Positions 1 to 7,323 of a stretch of 64,000 nt of DNA are shown piece after piece. The notes below the pieces were generated by a model. The model saw only the letters and a list, made by a program, of their open reading frames with translations, was not told the origin of the DNA and ran no database searches. The DNA comes from Bacillus_BD oryzisoli_A (GTDB lineage Bacteria > Bacillota > Bacilli > Bacillales > Cytobacillaceae): contig NZ_JBHZRC010000005.1 of NCBI RefSeq assembly GCF_043641075.1, forward strand, positions 186,001 to 250,000, written 5' to 3'. The position numbers and the translations under genes are program-made. Numbering within the stretch: the first letter of the stretch is position 1; each line of letters opens with the position of its first letter.

Positions 1-720
1 TCTTGGGGAGTTCAAAGAGGTATTTATGCAACGGGAGCTGGTTTAGGTAGTGAAACCTTTGAATCTGGTGCTGCAGAGGTATCCCACCCAGCAAAACAAG
101 GTTTAGTACAAGCACTTTCTGTTTACATTGATTCCTTTTTAATTTGCACATCTACGGCATTTATGATCCTTATTACTGGAATGTACGATGTGAAACCAGA
201 AGGAATGGAACCTATTACAAATAAACTTGGAGAAGTGGCTCCATCTTTGTATACACAACTTTCTATTAATTCAATATTCCCTGGTTTTGGTGCAGCTTTT
301 CTTGCTATTGCTTTGTTTTTCTTCTGCTTTACAACACTAATATCTTACTACTATAAAGCCGAGACAAATCTTGCTTTTCTTAGAGATAATTTAAAAATAA
401 AATCAGCTTGGCCCAATCATGTATTGAAGGTTTTCTTACTTGCAAGTGTCATGTATGGCAGTGTTAAATCAGCTTCTTTGGTTTGGGCGATAGGGGATTT
501 AGGTACGGGAGCGATGGCTTGGGTAAACCTTACTGTCATTCTTCTCCTTACAAAAACAGCATTAAAAGTATTAAAGGACTATGAAATGCAGAAAAAGGCA
601 GGGAAAAATCCCGTATTTGATCCTGTCAAGCTAGGAATAACTGGGGCAGACTTTTGGGAAGAAGAATACAAGGTACTTGAACATAATCAGCCAAAAAAGC
701 AAAAAAAATCCATATCTTAA
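1..720 (+). CDS. Sodium:alanine symporter (AGCS family), C-terminal part only
   Basis: The reading frame is already open at base 1 and ends at 720, so the 5' part lies outside the window. The visible 239 residues hold several hydrophobic segments, and the stretch GIYATGAGLGSE followed by HPAKQGLVQ is typical of the alanine/glycine:cation symporter family, which takes up alanine or glycine with sodium across the cytoplasmic membrane. The C-terminus is lysine-rich and cytoplasmic-looking. A hairpin terminator follows at 756-789. Alanine dehydrogenase lies about 8.7 kb downstream, but nothing links the two genes directly. The family call is firm; substrate choice between alanine, glycine and a related amino acid is inferred. 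Confidence 0.88.
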   Translation, partial: SWGVQRGIYATGAGLGSETFESGAAEVSHPAKQGLVQALSVYIDSFLICTSTAFMILITGMYDVKPEGMEPITNKLGEVAPSLYTQLSINSIFPGFGAAFLAIALFFFCFTTLISYYYKAETNLAFLRDNLKIKSAWPNHVLKVFLLASVMYGSVKSASLVWAIGDLGTGAMAWVNLTVILLLTKTALKVLKDYEMQKKAGKNPVFDPVKLGITGADFWEEEYKVLEHNQPKKQKKSIS

Positions 721-755
721 TAGCCAATCAGTAAATTAAGATGTAGGTCATTTTG

Positions 756-789
756 AACAGACTTTTCATTGAAGGGAGTCTGTTTTTTT
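756..789 (+). terminator. Intrinsic terminator after the symporter gene
   Basis: AACAGACT pairs with AGTCTGTT around a 13-base loop, followed by a run of seven T. Confidence 0.8.
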
Positions 790-907
790 GTGCATAATAC
801 TTCAAGATTACAAGTGTAAGAATAGTATTCTTTGCATGATCAAATGAATAAACTAATATTGGAATGACATTTTACATATAAGCTTAATAGGATGAGAGGA
901 GTTATTT

Positions 908-1456
908 ATGGTGATAAATATTCTGCTAATTTTTGCTCTTCAATTGGTGTATGTCCCTATTTTAACCCTTCGGACGATTTTTTTAGTAAAGAATATGAGT
1001 GTAGCTGCTTCAACATTTGGAATACTGGAGGCACTCGTTTATGTATTCGGTCTGTCCTTAGTTTTTTCGGGTCACCAAAGCATTGCTGAAATGATCGTTT
1101 ATGCTATAGGTTTTGGTGTAGGATTATTTATTGGTTCACGGATAGAAAATAAGCTAGCCATTGGGTACACTTGTTTAGTTGTGAATTTAATGGAAATGAA
1201 TGATGAACTGATAGCTTTATTAAGAAATAAAGGATTCGGGGTTACCGTCTTTGAAGGGATGGGACGTGATAGTAAAAGATTTCAATTAGAAATATTAACA
1301 AAGAGAAACCGGGAAAATGAAGTGATGGATTTAATCGAAGAGTACGAGCCAAGAGCATTCATCATCTCTTATGAACCTCGAAAATTTAAAGGTGGTTACC
1401 TAATTAAAGGTATGAAGAAGCATTGGAAAAAAAGCAATACTGTGAAACAATTGTAA
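908..1456 (+). CDS. UPF0316 / DUF2179 membrane protein (YebE-like)
   Basis: This 182-residue protein has about three hydrophobic segments in its first 95 residues, including FGVGLFIGSRIENKLAIGY, and a soluble C-terminal domain with the ferredoxin-like DUF2179 look (residues about 100-165). The arrangement matches UPF0316 proteins of Bacillus, whose function is unknown. A GAGGAG ribosome site lies 7 bases before the ATG. The gene stands alone between two terminators. YitT, encoded at 22584-23444 in this window, carries a related C-terminal domain. Confidence 0.85.
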   Translation: MVINILLIFALQLVYVPILTLRTIFLVKNMSVAASTFGILEALVYVFGLSLVFSGHQSIAEMIVYAIGFGVGLFIGSRIENKLAIGYTCLVVNLMEMNDELIALLRNKGFGVTVFEGMGRDSKRFQLEILTKRNRENEVMDLIEEYEPRAFIISYEPRKFKGGYLIKGMKKHWKKSNTVKQL

Positions 1457-1474
1457 CTTTATTACGAAACGAAC

Positions 1475-1525
1475 AAAAAGGATTGTGTGGTTAGTTGCTA
1501 AACTACCTCACAGTCCTTTTTATTT
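1475..1525 (+). terminator. Intrinsic terminator after the UPF0316 gene
   Basis: AAAAGGATTGTG...TGGTTAG pairs with CTACC..CACAGTCCTTTT, and the hairpin ends in a T-rich tract. Confidence 0.8.
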
Positions 1526-1716
1526 AGCCATCATGAACAAAAAGGACATTATGACTAATAAGATCGGTCTCTTAGAGGATATGTTAAATAAATTCAGTGA
1601 TAGATTTGACACACTGTCCAATGAAGTGAATTAAGACCTAATGTAATATGTAATCAATAAATAGTTACAAAATTTCTAATTTTATAATTTTAATACTATA
1701 TAAAGAGGTGCCATCA

Positions 1717-3237
1717 ATGATTGTAGAAAAAGCAGAAATTGAATCCGTTTTAATAAGCAATAATACTACTCAAAAAATGTACATAAATGGTGAGTGGGTA
1801 CTAAGTGAATCAGGTCAAACGAGTAGTGTGATAAACCCTGCCAATGGGGAAGTGATTGGAACCGTTACTTATGGGTCAGCAGAAGATGCCAAAAAGGCAA
1901 TTGAGGCTGCCAAAAACGCATTTTATAAAAATGGATGGATAAAGAGTAGTGCTAGAGAGAGAGCCGAACTTCTTCTCCAAGTCTCTAATAAATTAGAAGA
2001 AAGAAAAGAAGAGTTTGCTTACCTTGATACATTAAATAACGGAAAAACGTTAAGAGAGTCATTGGGTGACGTGGAAGATGCGGTCAACCAATTACGCTAT
2101 TATGCGGGATTAGCTACAAAGCCACATGGACAAACCTATGATGTTCCAGATGACATTCAAGCCATGGTTGTTCGTGAAGCAATCGGAGTGGTTGGAATCA
2201 TCGTACCATGGAACTATCCGTTAGTAATGGCCAATCAAAAAATTGCAGCAGCTCTTGCGGCAGGTTGTACAGTAATCGTAAAACCAGCCCAGCAGACACC
2301 ACTTTCTGTTATACGCTTGTTTGAAATCATTGATGAAGTAGGTTTTCCACCAGGTGTTGTGAATTTAGTGTTAGGGTCTGGAAGTAAAGTGGGATCCGAA
2401 TTAGTGTCAAATCCTGATGTTGACAAAATTTCCTTTACCGGTGGTACGGATACAGGAATCATGTTAATGAAATCAGCAGCGGATACTGTGAAAAACATAA
2501 GTTTAGAATTAGGTGGGAAATCTCCGAATATCGTGTTTGCCGATGCGGATTTTGAAACGGCCGTTACTTATGCATTAGACGCTATTTTTGCGAACCAAGG
2601 ACAGGTATGTTCAGCAGGCTCACGTTTAGTGTTAGAGGAAAGCCTATACGATACGTTTGTACCTGAATTAGTCAAACGGGCAAAGAAAATTAAAGTTGGT
2701 CCAGGATGGCAAGAAGGAGTTGAAATGGGGCCGCTTGTTTCTGAAGACCATATGAACAACGTTCTGAACTATATCGAGATTGGTAAAAACGAGGGAGCTA
2801 CATTACTTTGTGGAGGCAATCGCATTCTTGATGGAGACTTAGTAAACGGCTACTTTGTTGAACCGACCATCTTTGGTGATACAACACCGAATATGAGAAT
2901 TGTTCAAGAAGAAATCTTTGGTCCGGTGTTAGTGATTCAAACCTTTAAGACAGAAGAGGAAGCACTTGAATTAGCTAATGGAACCGTGTTTGGTTTAGCG
3001 GGTGCCGTTTTCACAAACGACGGAGCAAAAGCCCAACGTGTAATTCGCGGGTTACGTGCCGGTATTACATGGATTAATACGTATCATCCAACATTTAATG
3101 AGGCTCCTTGGGCTGGCTATAAGCAAAGTGGAATTGGGGCTGATTTAGGAACTTATGGTTTTGAAGAATATCTTCTAACCAAGCAAATCAACATCAGTCT
3201 TAACGTTCAACCATCAGACTTTTTTGAAGGGAAATAG
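1717..3237 (+). CDS. NAD(P)-dependent aldehyde dehydrogenase, candidate alpha-ketoglutarate semialdehyde dehydrogenase
   Basis: The protein has 506 residues and all marks of the aldehyde dehydrogenase superfamily: IVPWNYPL in the cofactor domain, catalytic Glu264 in LELGGKSPN and catalytic Cys298 in GQVCSAG. An in-frame GTG at 1708 is upstream, but the AAAGAGGTG ribosome site includes that codon and is well spaced for the ATG at 1717, so the ATG is chosen. It starts the 1.7-8.5 kb catabolic cluster. Beside an FAD amino-acid dehydrogenase and a DapA-family deaminase, the expected substrate is 2-oxoglutarate semialdehyde, the last step of 4-hydroxyproline breakdown. General similarity alone would also allow betaine aldehyde or another aldehyde. 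Confidence 0.8.
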   Translation: MIVEKAEIESVLISNNTTQKMYINGEWVLSESGQTSSVINPANGEVIGTVTYGSAEDAKKAIEAAKNAFYKNGWIKSSARERAELLLQVSNKLEERKEEFAYLDTLNNGKTLRESLGDVEDAVNQLRYYAGLATKPHGQTYDVPDDIQAMVVREAIGVVGIIVPWNYPLVMANQKIAAALAAGCTVIVKPAQQTPLSVIRLFEIIDEVGFPPGVVNLVLGSGSKVGSELVSNPDVDKISFTGGTDTGIMLMKSAADTVKNISLELGGKSPNIVFADADFETAVTYALDAIFANQGQVCSAGSRLVLEESLYDTFVPELVKRAKKIKVGPGWQEGVEMGPLVSEDHMNNVLNYIEIGKNEGATLLCGGNRILDGDLVNGYFVEPTIFGDTTPNMRIVQEEIFGPVLVIQTFKTEEEALELANGTVFGLAGAVFTNDGAKAQRVIRGLRAGITWINTYHPTFNEAPWAGYKQSGIGADLGTYGFEEYLLTKQINISLNVQPSDFFEGK

Positions 3238-3240
3238 GAA

Positions 3241-3390
3241 AAGGGGAAGCGCCTTGCTCAGCTCCGTATGGACTGGACCGATTCTGACTGAGATAAAGGA
3301 AACACGATGAGCACGACAGTGCGAATCGATGTTGACGCAATCGTTGCTGAAGAAGCGGGAAGTCCACTAGGAGCTAGGGGCTGGAGCTAG
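3241..3390 (+). repeat. Structured intergenic repeat of a type scattered in Bacillus genomes
   Basis: This GC-rich stretch between two genes has self-complementary parts: AGCTCC at 3260 pairs with GGAGCT at 3370 or 3383, TGGACT pairs with AGTCCA, and GCAC-GACA-GTGC forms a small hairpin. It begins like GAAGCGCCTTGCTCAGCTCC and ends like AGGGGCTGGAGCTAG. From memory, similar intergenic sequences are frequent in Bacillus and relatives. Only one copy is in this window, so the repeat nature is recalled knowledge and not seen here. Confidence 0.5.
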
Positions 3391-3464
3391 ACATTCATCT
3401 AACTTAAAAAAATTATATTTTACTTACTAAATAAAATTGTCTGTATGAATGAGGAGGTGCATAT

Positions 3465-4658
3465 ATGAATAGCTTTGATGTTGTTGTCATTGGGGCTGGC
3501 GTCATCGGTTCTAGCGTAGCCTATCATCTAGCTAAAAAAGGTTTGGCGGTTGCCTTAATTGAAAAAGGCGGTGTGGCATCGGGAACTTCTAGTAGATGTG
3601 ATGCAGTCGCATTAATTTGTGATAAAAAACCTGGGATTGATACAGAAATCGGCTATGCTAGTATTCAACTTTTTAAACAATTGGCGAAAGAATTTTCGGT
3701 TGACTTTGAATTTTCATCCCGTGGCAGCCTTTATGTTTGTGAAACAGAACAAGAATTAGAAATTGCTAGAGATTATGTTTCCCAACAAGCTAAAGCTGGT
3801 TATGATATGCGAATGGTCGATAGAAATCAATTACAAGAGATAGAACCCTATCTAGCGGATGATTTAGCAGGGGGAATTTGGACAGAGGTAGATTCGTCTA
3901 TGAACCCATATAAATTATGTTACGCGTTTGTCGAAGAAGGAAAAAAGCTGGGCTTGAAAGTTTATGATTATCATGCTGTTCAGGATATCACACTCGACAA
4001 CAAAGGAAGGGTCGAAAGTGTAGTAACCGACCGTGGATCCTTTAAAACAAAAAGGATTGTCAATTGTGCAGGTGTATGGTCTCCAAAAATTGCAGATATG
4101 GTTGGAATCCCTATTCCAATTAAGCCAAGAAAAGGCATGGTTCTAATATCTGAGAAAACTCCGTTAAAGATAGCGAGCCAAAAAGTTCATGAATTTGGAT
4201 ATATGTTATCTAAATTTGAAGATATTCAATTTAAGAGAAATGTAAGTGAATTAGTTGAAAAGCATAATGTCGCTTTTACTATTGAGCCTACTGAGGCAAA
4301 TAACTTTTTAGTAGGAGGACATCGAGCCTTTAAAGGATATGACATTCGCGCAGAAATTGAAGTCATGAATGCCATAGCAGAAAGAGCGATTCGCTTCTTG
4401 CCTATCTTAAAAGAACTTAACTGCATACGAGCTTATGCAGGAGTAAGACCTTGGGTAGAAGATCACCTTCCAATTGTATCAGAAGTGGAAGAAGTACCGG
4501 GGTTCTATATGGCCAGCGGACATGAAGGAGATGGAATTAGCATGTCTCCTATTACAGGAAGAATGGTAGCGCAGCTTATTACAGGTGAGCCGACAGACTT
4601 TAACATCGATAAATTGAATTATTCTAGATACAAGAAAAAACAGGCTGCACACGCCTAA
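3465..4658 (+). CDS. FAD-dependent amino-acid dehydrogenase (DAO family), candidate D-hydroxyproline dehydrogenase catalytic subunit
   Basis: The 397-residue protein starts with the dinucleotide-binding motif VVVIGAGVIGSSVAYHLA and continues as a DAO-family flavoprotein like sarcosine or glycine oxidase and the beta subunit of heteromeric opine/D-hydroxyproline dehydrogenases. GAGGAGGTG lies 7 bases before the ATG. The same cluster encodes a Fer2-type protein, a BFD-type [2Fe-2S] protein and a pyridine-nucleotide-disulfide-type FAD protein (6721-8531). These are the other parts expected of the heteromeric enzyme, which passes electrons from the cis-4-hydroxy-D-proline ring to an acceptor. Sarcosine, D-proline or an opine remain possible substrates. 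Confidence 0.75.
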   Translation: MNSFDVVVIGAGVIGSSVAYHLAKKGLAVALIEKGGVASGTSSRCDAVALICDKKPGIDTEIGYASIQLFKQLAKEFSVDFEFSSRGSLYVCETEQELEIARDYVSQQAKAGYDMRMVDRNQLQEIEPYLADDLAGGIWTEVDSSMNPYKLCYAFVEEGKKLGLKVYDYHAVQDITLDNKGRVESVVTDRGSFKTKRIVNCAGVWSPKIADMVGIPIPIKPRKGMVLISEKTPLKIASQKVHEFGYMLSKFEDIQFKRNVSELVEKHNVAFTIEPTEANNFLVGGHRAFKGYDIRAEIEVMNAIAERAIRFLPILKELNCIRAYAGVRPWVEDHLPIVSEVEEVPGFYMASGHEGDGISMSPITGRMVAQLITGEPTDFNIDKLNYSRYKKKQAAHA

Positions 4659-4711
4659 TAAAAAAATACCTATCAATGAAAATAACAGGTTAATAATAGG
4701 AGGAATAAATA

Positions 4712-5623
4712 ATGACAACAGCACCTAAAGGAATTTTCGTACCATTAATTACACCATTAAATGAGGATGAAACAATTGATTTTCAATCTTATAAGAAAGT
4801 AATCGACTTTCAAATTGAAAATGGCGTTCATGGCCTGCTAGTAGGAGGCACAACTGGAGAATACCATGTGATGTCAGTAGAGGAACGTAAAAGCTTAATC
4901 AAAGCTGGCTGTGAATATGCAGCTGGAAGAGTACCTGTTATGGCTGGTGTTGGCTGCGTTACTGCTGAGGAAACAATTGAACTTGCAAACTTTGCTGCAG
5001 AATGTGGCGCAACATGGGGACTAGTACTTGCTCCATATTATCATAAAACAAGTGAAGAAGGAGTTCGTGAATTTTTCAAGGAAATCGCGGCAAAATCAAA
5101 TGTTGGAATCGTGATTTACAATTACCCGGGAGCAACAAGTGTTGAACTTTCGCCTGAACTAATTTATGAGTTAGCCCAGGAAGAAAACATTGTATCTGTT
5201 AAGGAGTCTGCAGATTTTGGTCACCTTTGTCAGGTATTAACTTTAACAAGAGATGTAGAAAACTTTACTGTATTTACTGGTGAGGAGCACTTCATTCTTC
5301 CTACTTTCTCAATTGGCGGACAAGGTGCTTTTGGAATCCTCGTCAATTTGCTTCCAAAGGAGCTTGTATCATTATATGAGCTTGCAGTTGAGAAGAGTGA
5401 TTTAACTGCTGCGCGTGAATTGAATGCGAAACTATCAGGCATTTATGGATTAATGGAAGCAGAAGGTAACCCATATCCAGGTCCGGTAAAAGCAGGTATG
5501 GACATGATCGGAATCAAAGGCGGAAAAGTAAGAAAGCCTTTAACACAACCTACTGAGGATCTAAAAGCACAGATTGCAGAACAGCTAGTAAAGTTAGGAT
5601 ATGAAGTGAATTCATTAGTATAA
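4712..5623 (+). CDS. DapA-family lyase, candidate 1-pyrroline-4-hydroxy-2-carboxylate deaminase
   Basis: This 303-residue TIM-barrel protein has the DapA signature GTTGEYHVMS, Tyr138 in YNYPG and the Schiff-base Lys164 in VSVKES. It is slightly longer than housekeeping DapA. Its position between a DAO-type flavoprotein and a racemase-family gene argues against a lysine biosynthetic role. In hydroxyproline catabolism a DapA homologue opens and deaminates the pyrroline product of the dehydrogenase to give 2-oxoglutarate semialdehyde. AGGAGG is 8 bases upstream of the start. Related aldolases of the same fold could also fit; the family is certain and the reaction inferred. Confidence 0.78.
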   Translation: MTTAPKGIFVPLITPLNEDETIDFQSYKKVIDFQIENGVHGLLVGGTTGEYHVMSVEERKSLIKAGCEYAAGRVPVMAGVGCVTAEETIELANFAAECGATWGLVLAPYYHKTSEEGVREFFKEIAAKSNVGIVIYNYPGATSVELSPELIYELAQEENIVSVKESADFGHLCQVLTLTRDVENFTVFTGEEHFILPTFSIGGQGAFGILVNLLPKELVSLYELAVEKSDLTAARELNAKLSGIYGLMEAEGNPYPGPVKAGMDMIGIKGGKVRKPLTQPTEDLKAQIAEQLVKLGYEVNSLV

Positions 5624-5642
5624 AAAATATAAGATTATAACT

Positions 5643-5676
5643 AGTTTCAGAGAATACAGATGTATTCTCTGAAACT
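5643..5676 (+). other. Perfect 15-bp intercistronic stem-loop
   Basis: AGTTTCAGAGAATAC pairs perfectly with GTATTCTCTGAAACT around the loop AGAT. Only three T follow and the ribosome site of the next gene begins at once, so this looks more like a processing or mRNA-stability hairpin, or a weak attenuator, than a full terminator. Confidence 0.7.
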
Positions 5677-5694
5677 TTAAGGAGGAATTAATAT

Positions 5695-6489
5695 ATGAAC
5701 TCTAAAGTATCGACCAATGAACGGGAGTATGGATATTTGGGAAAGGGAAATGAAAGCACTATCATTCATATGAAGAAAGGCCAATATATAGCAGGATATT
5801 CTGTCGGGATTCTTTTTTTAGACGAATGTTGGTACCCTGTTTTACCTGGAAATGTCGCCAATTTAGGTACGTATGATTTCCCTGTGAGGCTTAAAGTAGT
5901 CCCAAATTGCACGCAAGATAGAATTCATGTAGGAGACCCTACATTACTAGATGATATTATCAAAGCGGCTAAGGAATTTGAAGCAGAGGGAGCACGTGCC
6001 ATTTGTGCAGCATGCGGATTTTTTGGTAACTTCCAGGACAAGGTAGCGGCAGCTGTAGATATTCCGGTCTATCTTTCAAGTGTTGTTCAAGTACCTTGGA
6101 TTAAAACCGGGTTAAAGCCTTCTCAGAAAATTGGGATGTTGACTGCAGATGCACATGGGATTACTCCCGAACTTTTTAAAAGCTGCGGGATAGATGATCC
6201 TAGTATTTGTGTAGTAAGAGACTTAGGAAGGCTGCCTGAATTCTCGGCTATTATTGAAAGCAGAGGATCTTTTGATAACGAAAAGGTAAGAAAAGAAGTA
6301 GTGGATGCAGCTGTAAAAATGGTCAATGAAAACCCTGATATTGGAGCCATACTACTAGAATGCAGTGATTTGCCTCCATATGCAGCTGATATCCAAAGAG
6401 CGGTTAAATTACCGGTATTTGATTTCATTACCATGATTAAATGGGCTCATTTTGCGACTAGCCAAAAGCCTTATCATGGTTTTATTTAA
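5695..6489 (+). CDS. Asp/Glu/hydantoin racemase-family protein
   Basis: The 264-residue protein has both halves of the two-cysteine racemase active site: Cys104 and Cys107 in AICAACGFF, and Cys223 in LLECSDLPPYA. AAGGAGG precedes the ATG at good spacing. The family interconverts stereoisomers by proton transfer between two cysteines in the cytoplasm. It lies inside the presumed hydroxyproline cluster, which has no visible proline-racemase-family epimerase. It may therefore supply the L-to-D conversion or act on a side compound; this is inference. The extra N-terminal 30 residues (STNEREYGYLGKG) are longer than in classic glutamate racemase. Confidence 0.75.
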   Translation: MNSKVSTNEREYGYLGKGNESTIIHMKKGQYIAGYSVGILFLDECWYPVLPGNVANLGTYDFPVRLKVVPNCTQDRIHVGDPTLLDDIIKAAKEFEAEGARAICAACGFFGNFQDKVAAAVDIPVYLSSVVQVPWIKTGLKPSQKIGMLTADAHGITPELFKSCGIDDPSICVVRDLGRLPEFSAIIESRGSFDNEKVRKEVVDAAVKMVNENPDIGAILLECSDLPPYAADIQRAVKLPVFDFITMIKWAHFATSQKPYHGFI

Positions 6490-6675
6490 CTTCATTCAGC
6501 AGATTCCCTTCACTTCTATAAGTGGGGAATTAATGCAAATGGCTCTTCGATTCAGTGGGTGATTAAACCCAGCTGAAAGAAGTTAAGCCTCCGGCGGATG
6601 TCTCGGATTTTTTAAGGTAATTTATCGAGCGAGCTCGATAAAAATCCGGACGCAAATTCGACGGGCGAATTTGAT
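6488..6675 (+). repeat. Structured repeat element, copy A
   Basis: This 188-bp element starts in the stop codon of the racemase gene and ends before the ribosome site of the [2Fe-2S] gene. It is one of two closely similar copies; the other is at 42818-43009. Hairpins visible here are CACTT/AAGTG near the 5' end, TTCAG.GGGT/ACCC..CTGAA, TTTATCGAG/CTCGATAAA and CAAATTCG/CGAATTTG. The last 90 bases are almost identical in both copies. It has no useful open frame. It may be a non-autonomous mobile element or a conserved structured RNA. Confidence 0.85.
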
Positions 6676-6720
6676 TGTAGAACGTAAGGATTACATGAAA
6701 GAAGTAAGGGGGAGAAAGTT

Positions 6721-6987
6721 ATGAGCGAAGACCAAACCGTTATATGCAGATGTGAAGAAGTTACAATCCAAGAAATTAAAGAAACGGTTAAGCAGTATCA
6801 TTGTTCTGCACGTGAGATAAAGTTAAGAACACGCGCGGGTATGGGACCATGTGGTGGACGTACATGTCGTTGTATGATTGATAAAATAGTAGAACAATTG
6901 GGGGGACCTTCTGTCTCTAACGAAGTTTCACTTAGCTATCGTCCTCCGGTTAGACCCGTTTCATTTGGCGTATTAGGGGGGCAATAA
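6721..6987 (+). CDS. BFD-like [2Fe-2S] protein, candidate dehydrogenase subunit
   Basis: The 88-residue protein has the BFD pattern CRCEEVT near the N-terminus and GPCGGRTCRC around residues 42-51, which together bind a [2Fe-2S] cluster. In HcnA/SoxA-like and opine dehydrogenases this module is often fused to a larger flavoprotein; here it is a free-standing gene directly before the other two subunit genes. GGGGGAG is the ribosome site. It probably relays electrons in the amino-acid dehydrogenase complex. Confidence 0.78.
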   Translation: MSEDQTVICRCEEVTIQEIKETVKQYHCSAREIKLRTRAGMGPCGGRTCRCMIDKIVEQLGGPSVSNEVSLSYRPPVRPVSFGVLGGQ

Positions 6988-6990
6988 CAT

Positions 6991-7323
6991 ATGAATTCTA
7001 TGAGAGTCGATCAGCACCCTGTTCTTGGAAATATGGGGCAAAGACAGAAGCTTAAGTTTGTATTTGAAGGGAAGCAATTCACAGCATATAAAGGAGATAC
7101 CATCGCCTCCGCTTTGCTTGCATCCGGGGTTCGGACTTTACGTCGTCATGAGGATAAAGGTACACCAAAAGGAATTTATTGTAACATTGGTCATTGTTTT
7201 GAATGCCGGGTAAGAGTAAATGGACAAAATTCCGTTCGTGCATGTTTAACTCCGGTTGAAAACAATATGATTATTGAATCAAATGTGTCTCGTACAATGA
7301 CATCACGAGGAGGTAAGGTATGA
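6991..7323 (+). CDS. Ferredoxin-like (2Fe-2S) small subunit of an amino-acid dehydrogenase
   Basis: This 110-residue protein is a Fer2_4-type domain with cysteines in YCNIGHCFECRV and RACLTP, the ligand pattern of the HcnA / sarcosine oxidase alpha N-terminal ferredoxin module. It starts 3 bases after the preceding gene and its stop overlaps the next start as ATGA, so translation is coupled. It is the expected small subunit of a heteromeric D-hydroxyproline or related dehydrogenase. Confidence 0.8.
   Translation: MNSMRVDQHPVLGNMGQRQKLKFVFEGKQFTAYKGDTIASALLASGVRTLRRHEDKGTPKGIYCNIGHCFECRVRVNGQNSVRACLTPVENNMIIESNVSRTMTSRGGKV

Noticed and set aside
1533..1634. 33-codon frame with a coiled-coil-like peptide
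   Set aside because: It has no ribosome site and follows a terminator; it may be a remnant of a longer gene, but evidence is too thin.
4712..5623. Housekeeping DapA of lysine synthesis
   Set aside because: The gene lies in a catabolic cluster with amino-acid dehydrogenase genes and away from other lysine biosynthesis genes.
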